DNA from: Planctomycetota bacterium
Lineage (GTDB): Bacteria; Planctomycetota; J058; JAJDCQ01
Direction: 5' to 3'
NCBI GenBank assembly: GCA_029260755.1
Contig: JAJDCQ010000240.1
Coordinates: forward strand, 1 to 55,183
Length of the DNA stretch: 55,183 nt
The notes beneath the pieces are model-generated. The model did not search any database. It was not told the DNA's origin and saw only the letters and a list, made by a program, of their open reading frames with translations. The position numbers and the translations under genes were made by a program. How positions within the stretch are numbered: position 1 is the stretch's first letter; each line of letters opens with the position of its first letter. Positions 26,460-35,881 of this stretch are shown here, in pieces.

Positions 26460-27350
26460 ATGCCGAGAACCGAGCGTCCGACCTCCCAGTCCCCGCCGCC
26501 GCCGCCGTTCGCGCTCCGCGCGTTCCACGCGCGCCCCGGCCTCGCCATCGGGTCGGCCCTCATCGCGGCGCTCGTCACCGGCGTCATCGTCTGGAACGTC
26601 GGAAGCGACGCGCGGGACGCCCGCGCCGCCGAGCGGTCGACGCAACCGGTCGAGGCGGTGGACCCGGCGCCGCCGCCCGATCCGACTCCGGAGCCCGAGC
26701 CGGAGCTGGAGCCCGAGCCGGAGCCGGAGCCCGAGCCGGCGCGGGCCGTCGAAGACCCCCGGACCGCCGGATGGCTCGCCGAGATCCGCGCCGCCGTCAC
26801 CGCCGATCTGCGGTCGAAACCGCTGTCCGCGAGACGCCGCATCGCTTCCCTCCGAGCCCGGTTCCCGACCGATCCGTCGACCGAGCGCGTTCACCTCGAG
26901 ATCGATCGATGGGAGCGGATCGTCGGCGACGTCGAGGCGATCCTCGGCGACGTGCGCGCCGCGATCGAGGCGGGACCGACGTCGAGGCCCTACGGTTACC
27001 TCGCCGAGGACCAGAAGACCCACATCCTCCTCGCCCGGCTCGATGGCGAGACCTGCGTCTTCGAGTCCAAGGACGGCACCAAGGTCCGTCGCTACACGAT
27101 GACGGACGTTCTCTCCGACATGGACGCCTACTTCATCACACGCTGGGTGAGGCAACGGAGCGACGACGAGCAGGACCCCGACGCGCTCCGCCGCCTCGCG
27201 ACCGCCTGGCTCATCCTCCCGCACCACCCGTCCTTCGAGCTGGACTGGCGGACGATCGTCCGGCGCGCGCTCGACGCCGGCGAGCTCGCCCACCTCGGGC
27301 CGGAGCTCGCCGCCCACGGGTTCGACCCCGCGCCGACGAGCGATCGCTAG
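26460..27350 (+). CDS. Membrane-anchored protein sharing the GE-C/PHH domain of the WD40 kinase
   Basis: A 296-residue protein. It has a short cytoplasmic Pro-rich N-terminus and one transmembrane helix (about 28-47, LAIGSALIAALVTGVIVW), then a Pro-Glu repeat stalk (PEPEPELEPEPEPEPEP). The C-terminal globular domain is about 180 residues. That domain aligns by eye with the post-membrane part of the kinase ending at 20674: LDGETCVF against VEGEVCIM, TAWLILPHHPSFELDWR against SIWLVIPHHSHPEIFPRDWR, and RRALDAGELAHL against RQAIDAGQLAHL. I do not recognise the domain as a named family. The ATG at 26460 is the first plausible start. It converges on the large WD40 kinase with 29 bp between stops. 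An extracytoplasmic location is inferred from topology. Confidence 0.8.
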   Translation: MPRTERPTSQSPPPPPFALRAFHARPGLAIGSALIAALVTGVIVWNVGSDARDARAAERSTQPVEAVDPAPPPDPTPEPEPELEPEPEPEPEPARAVEDPRTAGWLAEIRAAVTADLRSKPLSARRRIASLRARFPTDPSTERVHLEIDRWERIVGDVEAILGDVRAAIEAGPTSRPYGYLAEDQKTHILLARLDGETCVFESKDGTKVRRYTMTDVLSDMDAYFITRWVRQRSDDEQDPDALRRLATAWLILPHHPSFELDWRTIVRRALDAGELAHLGPELAAHGFDPAPTSDR

Positions 27351-27379
27351 CCAGTTAAGAACAACGAAACGAACACCCC

Positions 27380-30300
27380 CTAGTCGCCGTCGAGCGACGT
27401 CAGTCCCGCGCCGAGCGGGACGGCGTCCGAGCCCTGAACCGAGAGCTGGGTCGTGCGGAGCACCTGCGCGACCAGATCCTCGGCGCCGCCTCGGATCAGC
27501 GCGACGTTCCAGAGACGGACCGTCTCGTCATCGCCGCCGCTGGCGAGGGTCTGCCCGTCGTCGCTCCAGTCCAGCGTCCGGACCTCGCGACGGGACTCGT
27601 GGCGCAGGGTCACGATCACGCCGCCGGTGCGCGGGTCGGTGACGTGAATCGTCCCGTCGAGCGCCGACGAGGCGAGGAGCGCCCCCTCGAGGGCCTCGCC
27701 GCCATCCGGCGCCAGGCTCCAGGCGATCGCGGCGACCTCCCGCTCGTGGGCGGTCATGACCGAGATCGCGCGTCCGGTCGCGCCGTCCCAGACCCGGACG
27801 GTCCGGTCGGGGCTGCCCGACGCGAGCCACCGTCCGTCGGGGCTCCAGGCGAGGACCTGACAGCTGCGTCGGTGACCGATCGCCCTCACCCGCGGTCCCC
27901 CTCCCGCCGACGCGATCCCGATCCGGCCGTCCGACTCGCCCCAGGCGAACCGAGCCCCGCCCGGGGCGATCGCGACGCTCTGAACGACGCCGCCCGCCTC
28001 GACGACCTCGTCGCGCCCATCGGCGACGCTCACGAGATGGACGGGGCGGCCCCACGGCGCCCAGATGCCGAGGCCCGACTCTCCGTCGACGTGCCCGGTG
28101 TAGGCGCCGCGCGTCGGACGGAGGCCGACGAGCTTCCCCGCGGCGGCATCCCAGAGGCCGACGTCGACCCTCGATCGGCTCGCGAGCCGCGTCCCGTCGC
28201 GGCTCCAGGAGACCTGCTGCACCGCCTTCGCGTGCTCCGTCGCCTCCACCGCCTGGCCCTTCCGGGGCCCGCTCATCGCGGCGACGCGTACGATCCCGTC
28301 CGGCCCGCCCCACGCGAGGTGCGCGTCATCGGGGCTCCAGGCCACGCATACGATCGGTCCGGGCGGACGGGCCACGATGCGGATCAGCCGCTCGCCCCGC
28401 GCATCGCGGACGATGACGTCGCCGCGGTGGTCGACCGACGCGCTCCGCCCGTCGGAGGCGAGGTCGACCTGCGCGACGGTCGCGTCGTGATCCTCGAGCC
28501 GCGCGCTCATCAGGCGAGGCGCGTTCACGTCCCACATCCTCGGCGCTCGATCGAAGCCGCCGCTGAGGAGGAGGCGCGAGTCGGGCGCCCACACGAGCGA
28601 CGCGACGCCCGTCCGGTGGCCGCCGAGCACCGCGAGCTCGCTCGTCTGGCCGCGCGTGTCGACGAGGTGCAGCCGCCCGGCGAGGGCGCCCCAGGCGAGG
28701 ATGATCCCGTCGGGCGCCCACGCGAGCGCCCGGACGCGCCCCTCGCTCCCGTCGCCGAGGACCCTCTTCGGCTTCCCGGGCTCCTTGATCCGGAAGATCC
28801 GAACCCGGCCATCGTTGGTGCCGGTCGCGATCCGGACCGCGTCGGTATCGAACGCGATCGAATCGACGGTGAAGCCGAGCTCGAAGCTCGCCTGGACCTT
28901 CCCGCCCGCCGCGACGACGAGCGCCTCTCGGAGCTCGTCGTGCGGGTGCGACCCGACCGCGAGGCGCCGCCCGTCCGCGCTCCAGCACAGCGCCGAGATC
29001 GTCGCGCCGTGGTCGACGAGGGGACGCCGGGGCGCGAGGCTGACGGGGTCGTGCTGCTCGACCTTGGCGCCGCCCCCGCCCGAGACGATCACGTTGCCGT
29101 CGGGACGCCACGCGACGGCGAGGACCGGCTGGGGAGCCGCGCTCCACTTCGCGAGCGGCTCGCCGCCCTCGACCGTGTCCCAGAGGAACAGCTCGCCGGC
29201 CTGGGAGCCCGACACGATCCGCGTCCCGTCGGGCGAGAACGCGATCGCGGCGACGACGCCCGCGTGCCCCCGCAGGGTGGTGACGACCCGGGGGTGACTG
29301 TCCGGACCGGCGCCCCAGACGAGGATCGTCCGGTCGCCGCCGGCGGTCGCGAAGCGCTGACCGAGCGGGCTCCACGCGACGGCGTAGACCGAGGCGGAGT
29401 GACCGTCGAGGACGGCGAGGGCGTCCCCCTCGACGTCGTGCCAGAGGCGGAGCGACTCATCGTAGGAGGTCGTCGCGATCGTCCCGTCGGCGGACCAGGC
29501 GATCGTGTGGAGCGCGTCGGCGTGCCCCGGTGCGACGAACACCGCCTCGCCGGCGGCCGTCCAGACGCGGAGCGATCGCTCCTCACCGCCGGTGGCGATG
29601 CGGTCCCCCTCGGGGCTCCAGGCGAGCGCGAGGGTGAGGCCGCCGGGCACGACGAAGCGAGCCCGCTCCTCCGAGACGCCGTCGGCGCCGAGGTGGCGGA
29701 CCACGACCTCGCCGCCCGCGCCCGACGAGGCCAGGACGCCGGGCCGGGTCGGGTTCCAGGCGAGAGCGTAGAGGCGCTTCTTCCCGTGGTCGTCGATGAC
29801 GGTGGCCGCGCCGGAGAGGCCCGCCTCCCAGACGCGCACGGTCCCGTCCTCGCCGGCCGACGCGAGGCGCCCGTCCACGGCGAAGGCGAGCGCGGGAATC
29901 GTGCCCCGATGCCCCTTCAGGGCGATCGCCGGCTCGGCGACCTCACCCCGGAGGTCGCGCGGGACGTCCCAGATCCGAACGACGCCGTCCTCACCCGAGG
30001 TGGCGATCCGCCCGCCATCCCGGCGCCAGGCGACGGCGAGCTGGATCCCGGCGCCGAAGGGACGCAACGTCGCCAGCGAACGAGCTCCCTCGGCATCCCA
30101 GATCCGGACCGTGCCGTCCTCCGACGCCGTCGCGACGCGGGCGTCGCCGTCGACGGGCGAGAACGCGATCGCGTGAACCGCGCTGCCGTGGCCATCGAGC
30201 CGTCCCGTCGGAACGCGCCGCTCGGCATCCCAGAGCCGGATCACGCCCGTCCCGCCGCCGGTGGCGAAGACACGGCCGTCGACGCTCCAGGCGACGGAGA

Positions 30301-32056
30301 TCGCGTCGCGCTCGGGTGCGACCCATCGGAGGAATCCGGCCCTGTCGAACGAGTTCGCCAGGACGCTCCGAGCGGCGGCGCTCTCGCCACGCGTGAGGCT
30401 TCCGGCGGCCACGCTCGCCGCCTCCGCGTGGCGCCCCGCCTCGGCCAGGGTCGAGGCGAGGAGGCGCTCGGCGACCGCCCGCGCTCCGTCGGAGCGCTCC
30501 CGCGCGCGGCTGGCGTCGTCCTGCGCGACGATGGCCGCGCGCCGCTGCTCGTCCGCGGCTCGGCGCTCCTCCTCGGCCCGACCCCGCTCGGTCTCGGCCT
30601 CGACGAGGGCGTCCTTCGCGAGGTCGCGCTCGCGCCGGATCTCGGCGAACGACCAGACCGCGAACGCGATGCCGGCGACGACGAGGGCGGCGATGAGGAC
30701 CGAGGCGACTGCCAGGGTGACGGCCTGGGCGCGGTTCCTCGCCGCCCAGCGACGCCAGCGCTGACGCCGACCGATCGGACGCGCCTCGATCGGCTCGCCG
30801 GCCAGGAAACGCCCGAGGTCCTTCGCGAGCGCGTCCGCGCTCCGGTAGCGCCGCGCCGGGTCCTTCTCGAGGCACGTCAGGGCGATCGTCTCGAGGTCGG
30901 CGTGCACCGATGGGTCGACGCGGCGGAGCGGGTCGGGGTCCTCGCGGTAGATCTTCGGCAGGAGGTCGATGATCCCCGTCCCCTCGAACGGCGGACGTCC
31001 GACGAGCGCGTGGTAGAGGAGCGCGCCGAGGCTCCAGACATCGGAGCGCGGGCCGGTGCCCTCGTGGTGGCCGCGAGCCTGCTCGGGCGACATGTAGAGG
31101 GGCGTGCCGACGATCTGCCCGGTGATCGTGAGCTTCCCGTGCTCCTCGCCGAGGTCGCGCGCGGCGCCGAAGTCGGTCAGATGGGCCCGTCCTCGAGCGG
31201 CGTCGATGAGGACGTTCTGGGGCTTCACGTCGCGGTGGATCACGCCCTCGCCGTGGGCGTGATGGAGCGCGTGGGCGACCTCCTCGACGATGCGGGCGAC
31301 GTCGCGCCGCCCCATGCCCGCGCTGCCCGCCCGCTCCATCTGGTCCTCGAGGGTGCATCCGTCGATGAACTCCATCACGATGAACGGGCGGCCGTTCGCC
31401 TCGCCGACCTCGTGAACGGACACGATGCCGGGGTGCCGCAGTCGCGCGGTGGCGCGCGCCTCGCGAACGAACCGGGCGACGATCTTGGGGGAGGGCCCCT
31501 CGGCGCCGCCGAGGATCATCTTGATCGCGACGACGCGGCGGAGCCCCGGATCCCACCCCCGGTAGACCACGCCCATGCCGCCGCGACCGAGCTCGTCGAG
31601 CAGGACGTAGCGCCCGAGGCGCGCCTCGGGGTCGGCCTCCGCGTCGGCGACGGCGCGGATCGTCGCCGAGTCGATCGGCGTCATCGGAGCAGGGGCTGGC
31701 AGCGCCCGCCCCGTCGGCGCGCCGATCGGCTGCTGCGGGTAGAGGTCGCTCCCGCTCCCCGGCACGCCCGGCAGTGCCCCGGGCGGGGTCGCCCCGACGC
31801 GGGTGATGGAGTCGAGCTCGACGACGGTCAGGTGACCCTCGCGCACGAGGATGTCCGCGAGCGACGCCCGCGTCGCGCCGCCCGTCCGCCGCTGGCGGTC
31901 GATGCACGCGGCGAGGACGGCCTGGCTGATCCGGCCCGACGACAGCAGGCTCTCGGCGAGGCGCCGCTCGTCGACCGTCGGCGCCGGGCGCGGCGGCGGC
32001 GACGAGGACGGCGGCGGAGGCGGCGGCAGGGGAGGAGGCATCGGGACCGCCAGCAT
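27380..32056 (-). CDS. Very large transmembrane Ser/Thr kinase with about twenty WD40 repeats
   Basis: About 1558 residues. The N-terminus is poly-Pro/Ser. A small helical module follows (about 26-85, LAESLLSSGRIS to LADILVREGHLT), resembling MshEN/GspE-N-type folds, and then a complete Hanks kinase (about 145-410: GRGGMGVV, VAIK, HRDVKPQN, DFG, MSPEQ). One transmembrane helix lies at about 442-467. A heteropeptide coiled coil rich in Arg/Glu/Ala follows, then about twenty WD40 repeats from about 575 to the end, enough for two or three propellers. These are typical AWSPDG...VRLWD units. Planctomycete WD40 kinases with this plan are known, but their ligands are not. ATG at 32056 is used, with ATG 32041 as an alternative. 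The PD-(D/E)XK gene ends 32 bp upstream. Confidence 0.92.
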   Translation of the reverse strand: MLAVPMPPPLPPPPPPSSSPPPRPAPTVDERRLAESLLSSGRISQAVLAACIDRQRRTGGATRASLADILVREGHLTVVELDSITRVGATPPGALPGVPGSGSDLYPQQPIGAPTGRALPAPAPMTPIDSATIRAVADAEADPEARLGRYVLLDELGRGGMGVVYRGWDPGLRRVVAIKMILGGAEGPSPKIVARFVREARATARLRHPGIVSVHEVGEANGRPFIVMEFIDGCTLEDQMERAGSAGMGRRDVARIVEEVAHALHHAHGEGVIHRDVKPQNVLIDAARGRAHLTDFGAARDLGEEHGKLTITGQIVGTPLYMSPEQARGHHEGTGPRSDVWSLGALLYHALVGRPPFEGTGIIDLLPKIYREDPDPLRRVDPSVHADLETIALTCLEKDPARRYRSADALAKDLGRFLAGEPIEARPIGRRQRWRRWAARNRAQAVTLAVASVLIAALVVAGIAFAVWSFAEIRRERDLAKDALVEAETERGRAEEERRAADEQRRAAIVAQDDASRARERSDGARAVAERLLASTLAEAGRHAEAASVAAGSLTRGESAAARSVLANSFDRAGFLRWVAPERDAISVAWSVDGRVFATGGGTGVIRLWDAERRVPTGRLDGHGSAVHAIAFSPVDGDARVATASEDGTVRIWDAEGARSLATLRPFGAGIQLAVAWRRDGGRIATSGEDGVVRIWDVPRDLRGEVAEPAIALKGHRGTIPALAFAVDGRLASAGEDGTVRVWEAGLSGAATVIDDHGKKRLYALAWNPTRPGVLASSGAGGEVVVRHLGADGVSEERARFVVPGGLTLALAWSPEGDRIATGGEERSLRVWTAAGEAVFVAPGHADALHTIAWSADGTIATTSYDESLRLWHDVEGDALAVLDGHSASVYAVAWSPLGQRFATAGGDRTILVWGAGPDSHPRVVTTLRGHAGVVAAIAFSPDGTRIVSGSQAGELFLWDTVEGGEPLAKWSAAPQPVLAVAWRPDGNVIVSGGGGAKVEQHDPVSLAPRRPLVDHGATISALCWSADGRRLAVGSHPHDELREALVVAAGGKVQASFELGFTVDSIAFDTDAVRIATGTNDGRVRIFRIKEPGKPKRVLGDGSEGRVRALAWAPDGIILAWGALAGRLHLVDTRGQTSELAVLGGHRTGVASLVWAPDSRLLLSGGFDRAPRMWDVNAPRLMSARLEDHDATVAQVDLASDGRSASVDHRGDVIVRDARGERLIRIVARPPGPIVCVAWSPDDAHLAWGGPDGIVRVAAMSGPRKGQAVEATEHAKAVQQVSWSRDGTRLASRSRVDVGLWDAAAGKLVGLRPTRGAYTGHVDGESGLGIWAPWGRPVHLVSVADGRDEVVEAGGVVQSVAIAPGGARFAWGESDGRIGIASAGGGPRVRAIGHRRSCQVLAWSPDGRWLASGSPDRTVRVWDGATGRAISVMTAHEREVAAIAWSLAPDGGEALEGALLASSALDGTIHVTDPRTGGVIVTLRHESRREVRTLDWSDDGQTLASGGDDETVRLWNVALIRGGAEDLVAQVLRTTQLSVQGSDAVPLGAGLTSLDGD

Positions 32057-32088
32057 TCTGGCAGTCGCGCGACGGGCGACGCAAACCA

Positions 32089-32592
32089 CTACCGGCGCGG
32101 CGGTCCGGATTCGATCGAGACGACCCGGACCCGCCGGCGTTCCACGTCGACCAGGAGGATCGCGTCGACCGCGAAGGCGAGCTGGTACTCGAGGAGCTGG
32201 CGGCGCGTCGGGACGCAGGTCGGATCGGGGGCGCGGCGGCCGCTCTTGACCTCGACGACGCTGCGGCGGCCCGCGCGCTCGACGATCCGATCGGCGCGAA
32301 CCCGGCAGACCTGGGCTTCGCCGTCGACGACGACCGTCACGGTCGCGGCCGGCTGGCGCGTGACGACGGAATAGCCGAGCCGGCCGAGGAGAACGTCGGC
32401 CCGGTCCTCCGCCCGATGCCCGCGCCGGAACCACCGGACGGTCCGGCGGTGTCTCAGGAGCTCCCCGAGGACGAAGAGGAGGACGCCGACGGCGAGGACG
32501 GCGAGGGCGGTCGGGCGGTCCCAGAGCTCGAGGGAGGGCAACGGCGGGGCCTCACACCGATGATGTCGGGTTTTTACCCAAATCGCTCGCAT
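32089..32592 (-). CDS. Membrane-anchored PD-(D/E)XK nuclease-like protein
   Basis: A 167-residue protein with one N-terminal transmembrane helix (about 27-46) followed by a basic segment and a cytoplasmic restriction-endonuclease-like fold. The fold signature is visible: Glu62 in the first helix (RAEDRADVLLGRLGYSV), Asp101 (RADRIV), the E-V-K triplet at 114-116 (VVEVKSGRR), and Gln132/Gln137 in the next helix (RQLLEYQLAF), then a VDAILLVDV strand. This order matches Mrr/RecB-like PD-(D/E)XK nucleases. A DNA substrate is likely but unproven. The start is uncertain: ATG 32592 is chosen and TTG 32541 is possible. It lies on the same strand immediately upstream of the giant WD40 kinase gene. Confidence 0.7.
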   Translation of the reverse strand: MRAIWVKTRHHRCEAPPLPSLELWDRPTALAVLAVGVLLFVLGELLRHRRTVRWFRRGHRAEDRADVLLGRLGYSVVTRQPAATVTVVVDGEAQVCRVRADRIVERAGRRSVVEVKSGRRAPDPTCVPTRRQLLEYQLAFAVDAILLVDVERRRVRVVSIESGPPRR

Positions 32593-32625
32593 CCCCTCCT
32601 GACCGAACCCGGAATGACCGTCCGC

Positions 32626-32780
32626 GAACGGGATGTCGCCACCGAGGCGCGGAGGCATGGAGGCTTCGCCCTGTCTCGCCTCGGCCGCCCCGATGGCGTC
32701 GAAGGGCGTGCCGTTGCTCCCCGACCGAGATCGGGCGCCCTCGAAGATCCTCGGTGTCTCCGTGCCTCCGTGGTTCCATC
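32626..32780. repeat. CACGGAG-family element, copy 3
   Basis: The left end GAACGGGATGTCGCCACC (32626-32643) matches the outer arm of the element at 17843-18136. The right end, 32758-32780 (CTCCGTGCCTCCGTGGTT then CCATC), is identical to 18003-18025 and to the reverse complement of 44-66. The ends are degenerate inverted repeats of CGGAGG-type units around a unique centre of about 100 bp. No credible gene lies in 32593-32876. The gap lies between divergent genes: the nuclease-like protein leftward and a kinase rightward. Confidence 0.65.
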
Positions 32781-32876
32781 ATCATCATCGAGCCGTCGCC
32801 CGTCCGCGGACGTCAAGATCCCCGTCCCGCGCCGGTTAGGGCCGAAGGCGTCGCCTCTGCTACGATGGGCTCGGTC

Positions 32877-35825
32877 ATGAAGCCGCCCTCGCCGCTCACG
32901 CCCACCCCTCGCGGCGGTCTCGCCGGACGCCGGGTCGGTTCGTACGAGCTCGTCGCCGAGCTCGGCCGCGGCGGGATGGGCGCGGTCTCCCGCGCCCGCC
33001 ACGCCGAGACCGGCGGCGAGCACGCCGTCAAGATCCTGATCACGAACCGGAGCGACCCCCATCGGGCGTCGCGCGCGTCGGCCCGCTTCAAGCGCGAGGC
33101 GGAGATCCTCGCCCGGATGGATGCGCACCCGGGCCTCGTCCGGATTCACGCGTGGGGGATCGAGCCGGGCGGCATCCCCTGGTATGCGATGGACGTCATC
33201 GAGGGCGTCTCCCTCGCCGATCGCGTCCGGGCGGGCCCGCTCCCGCCGCGCGAGGCCGCGACGCTGCTCGCCGCGGTCGCGCGGGCCGTCGAGCACGTCC
33301 ACGGCCAGGGGGTGCTCCACCGCGACCTCAAGCCGCAGAACATCCTGATCGACGCGGCTGGCCAGACCCGCATCGTCGACTTCGGAATCGCCCGCGACGA
33401 GCAGGCCGACCGCGACCTCACCATGACGGGCGAGATGACCGGCACGCCGGCCTTCATGGCCCCCGAGCAGGTCGAGCCCGGATCGCGCTCGGGCTCGGGG
33501 TCGCGCGAGTCGAGCCGGATCGGGCCGTGGACCGATGTCTACGGCCTCGGCGCCGTCCTCTACGCCACCCTCACCGGGCGGCCGCCGTTCGGCGGCGACG
33601 GGATGGCGCAGCTCATGATCGCGATCTGCGAGCGACCGCCCGAGGCGCCCCGGGCCAGGGTGTCGGCGATCCCCGTCGAGCTCGACGCGGTCTGCCTCCG
33701 GGCCCTGGAGAAGAAGCCCGAGGAGCGCTACGCCAGCGCCGGCGCCCTCGCCGACGACCTCGAGCGGTGGCTCCGCGGCGAGCCGGTGACCGCGAGCCGC
33801 AGCAACGCCAAGCGGATCGTCCGGCGCATCGGCCAGCTCGACCGCAAGCTGCTCGTCGCGGGAGCGCTCCTCGCCGTCGCGGGCGTCGTCGCCCTCGCGG
33901 CCATCGGTCGATCGCTCGGCGCGCGGCGCGCCGGCTCGGGCGAGGTCGCTCCGACCCGCGCCTCGTTCGACGACGCCTTCGCCCGATCGCTCGAGGGCGA
34001 CCTCGACGCCCTCGCCGAGGCGGAGCGCCGGCTCGAGGAGCTTCCGGACGGCGGGCGGGAGGCCGTCCCGGCCGACCGCCGGTCGCTCGTCGAGGGCCTC
34101 GCCGCGCTCTCCCGCGGCGACGAGGTCACGATCCGACGCCTCCGGATCGAGGCCGAGCCGTGGCGGTCCCACCTCGGCGCGGTCATCGAGGTGCTCGTCG
34201 CGTCGAACCGGCCCCGCGCCCTCGCCAGGCTCGTCGAGCGAAGCCCTCGACTCGTCGCCGACGAGCGGAGCCGAGGGGCGCTCCTCCGGGCGCTCGCCGA
34301 GGGCCGCATCGAGGTCGGCGCGGCGCTGGCCGAGGCGCTCCTCCACGCGATCGACCGCGAGCTCACCGCGAGCTCCGGCGCAGGCTCCGACGCCGCCCGC
34401 GCCCTCGGGGAGCTCGAGGTCGGCCTCCTCACCCGGCGACTCGAGGGTCTCCTCCGGGAGCCTCAGATCGTCGAGACCGACCTCGACGACGTCATCCGGC
34501 GGTTCCTCCCCCACCTCCGCCAGCTCCCCGCCCGCATGCGCCTGTCGACGGAGGCGACCGAGCGGCTCGCCGAGTACGCGACCGACGCCTGGGACACGGG
34601 CTTCGAGGACGGGCTGCGGCTCGGCCGGCTCCTCGAGGCGACGTTCAGCCTGCTCCCCGCGGGCGACGACCGGGTCGGGCCGCTCGTCGAGGGCCTCCAG
34701 GCGCGGGCGCTCGGCGGTCAGGGCAAGGGCGGCGAGGAGTCCGCCTGGGGGCTGCTCCTTCACCGGTTCGGTCTCTGGCCGTTCGAGCTCCACGACCTCG
34801 GCGCGCTCGTCGGCGAGGACGACATGATCGAGGAGAAGGCCGAGGCCGAGCTTCGCCTCGGTCCGCGCCTCTTCGATCCGGGCGAGCTCCTGCCGCTCGT
34901 CGCGATCCTCATTCATCGCGACGCGATCGCCGGCGAGGAGAGCGACGCGAGCCGCTTCGATGCCCACGCGGCCGCGATCATCGGGCGCTGGCCGTTCGTC
35001 CTCGCGATCCTCGAGCGGCATCGCCGTCACGGCGACGTCCCCGGCTGGGCGCTCGGCTGGATCGCCCAGAAGGTCTCCGAGGCCCGCTCGCGGAACAACA
35101 TCGCGATCGGCGACCGGCCGATCCGGAGCGCCTCGCCCGGCGCGAAGCTCGTAGGTCTCCTCCGGGCGGCGCTCGAGCTCCCCTCCGCGCCCGCCGACGA
35201 CCTCGCCCTCGTCGAGGCGGTCGACCATCTCTTCGAGGAGGCGCTCACCCTCAACGCGTCCACCGAGGAGCGGCGACGCCACCTCGCCGTTCAGCTCGCG
35301 TGGGGGCGGTGGCTCGCCGAGCTGACCGGCCGCGCCCGCGACCCGCGCGCCCTCGAGGCGGCCCGGACCGCGCTCGTCCGGGTGCCGGCGAAGGAGGATC
35401 GCGACGTCCTCTGGGCGAGCCAGGCCGACCGCATCCGCAAGATCGCCCACATCGCCTGGCAGATCGGGCTCGTCCTGATCGCCGACGACCGCGGCGAGGA
35501 GGGCTGCGCTGCCGAGGCGACCATCGACGAGCTCGTCGCGGAGATCGGTCGGGTCCGGTTCGGCGTCGACGCATCCGAGCTCGCCGCCCTCCACCATCTC
35601 CGCCACGGGAGGGCCGATGAGGGGATCGAGCTCCTCCGCGCGGGACGCGCGGCGAATCCCGACGACGATCCCAAATGGCGAACCTACCTCCTCGGCGCCG
35701 AGATGCTGGTAATGCGCGGGGAGCGCGCGGGAGCCGCGCGCGTGCTCGCCGTCGTCGATGTCGACGAGCTCGGAAACGACGACACCCGCCGCCTGCGCCG
35801 GATCGAGCGGGCGATCGGGGACTGA
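32877..35825 (+). CDS. One-TM Ser/Thr protein kinase with large uncharacterised C-terminal domain (paralog A)
   Basis: About 982 residues. A complete Hanks kinase occupies about 18-300: GRGGMGAV, HAVK lysine, HRDLKPQN, DFG, GTPAFMAPEQ. A Ser/Gly/Arg insert (SRSGSGSRESS) follows the APE motif. One transmembrane helix (about 325-346) is followed by about 635 residues of alpha-helical sequence with no recognised domain. That tail shares landmarks with the kinases at 37266 and 42399: WPFEL, RHRRHGDVPGWALGWI and a late LHHLRHG. The kinase domain should be cytoplasmic and the tail extracytoplasmic. ATG 32877 is used, with ATG 32865 in frame. TACGAT at 32861-32866 resembles a -10 box, implying a nearly leaderless message. 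Confidence 0.9.
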   Translation: MKPPSPLTPTPRGGLAGRRVGSYELVAELGRGGMGAVSRARHAETGGEHAVKILITNRSDPHRASRASARFKREAEILARMDAHPGLVRIHAWGIEPGGIPWYAMDVIEGVSLADRVRAGPLPPREAATLLAAVARAVEHVHGQGVLHRDLKPQNILIDAAGQTRIVDFGIARDEQADRDLTMTGEMTGTPAFMAPEQVEPGSRSGSGSRESSRIGPWTDVYGLGAVLYATLTGRPPFGGDGMAQLMIAICERPPEAPRARVSAIPVELDAVCLRALEKKPEERYASAGALADDLERWLRGEPVTASRSNAKRIVRRIGQLDRKLLVAGALLAVAGVVALAAIGRSLGARRAGSGEVAPTRASFDDAFARSLEGDLDALAEAERRLEELPDGGREAVPADRRSLVEGLAALSRGDEVTIRRLRIEAEPWRSHLGAVIEVLVASNRPRALARLVERSPRLVADERSRGALLRALAEGRIEVGAALAEALLHAIDRELTASSGAGSDAARALGELEVGLLTRRLEGLLREPQIVETDLDDVIRRFLPHLRQLPARMRLSTEATERLAEYATDAWDTGFEDGLRLGRLLEATFSLLPAGDDRVGPLVEGLQARALGGQGKGGEESAWGLLLHRFGLWPFELHDLGALVGEDDMIEEKAEAELRLGPRLFDPGELLPLVAILIHRDAIAGEESDASRFDAHAAAIIGRWPFVLAILERHRRHGDVPGWALGWIAQKVSEARSRNNIAIGDRPIRSASPGAKLVGLLRAALELPSAPADDLALVEAVDHLFEEALTLNASTEERRRHLAVQLAWGRWLAELTGRARDPRALEAARTALVRVPAKEDRDVLWASQADRIRKIAHIAWQIGLVLIADDRGEEGCAAEATIDELVAEIGRVRFGVDASELAALHHLRHGRADEGIELLRAGRAANPDDDPKWRTYLLGAEMLVMRGERAGAARVLAVVDVDELGNDDTRRLRRIERAIGD

Positions 35826-35835
35826 CGGGAGTCGG

Positions 35836-35863
35836 GTGACACCGCCCCGCGCGCCGCTACAAT
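35836..35863 (+). promoter_or_regulatory. Sigma-70-type promoter for the esterase-kinase operon
   Basis: GTGACA (35836-35841), a 16-bp spacer and TACAAT (35858-35863) resemble the -35/-10 consensus. A GAGGAGG Shine-Dalgarno at 35870-35876 and the ATG at 35882 follow. The promoter begins 11 bp after the stop of the preceding kinase gene, so transcription of the next genes can be independent of it. Confidence 0.65.
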
Positions 35864-35881
35864 GACCCCGAGGAGGCCGCC

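Noticed and set aside
27380..32592. The nuclease-like gene plus WD40 kinase as a known anti-phage kinase system (Stk2-like)
   Set aside because: WD40 membrane kinases are ordinary in planctomycetes. No toxin, restriction-modification or cyclic-nucleotide genes are present, so naming a defence system would go beyond the evidence.
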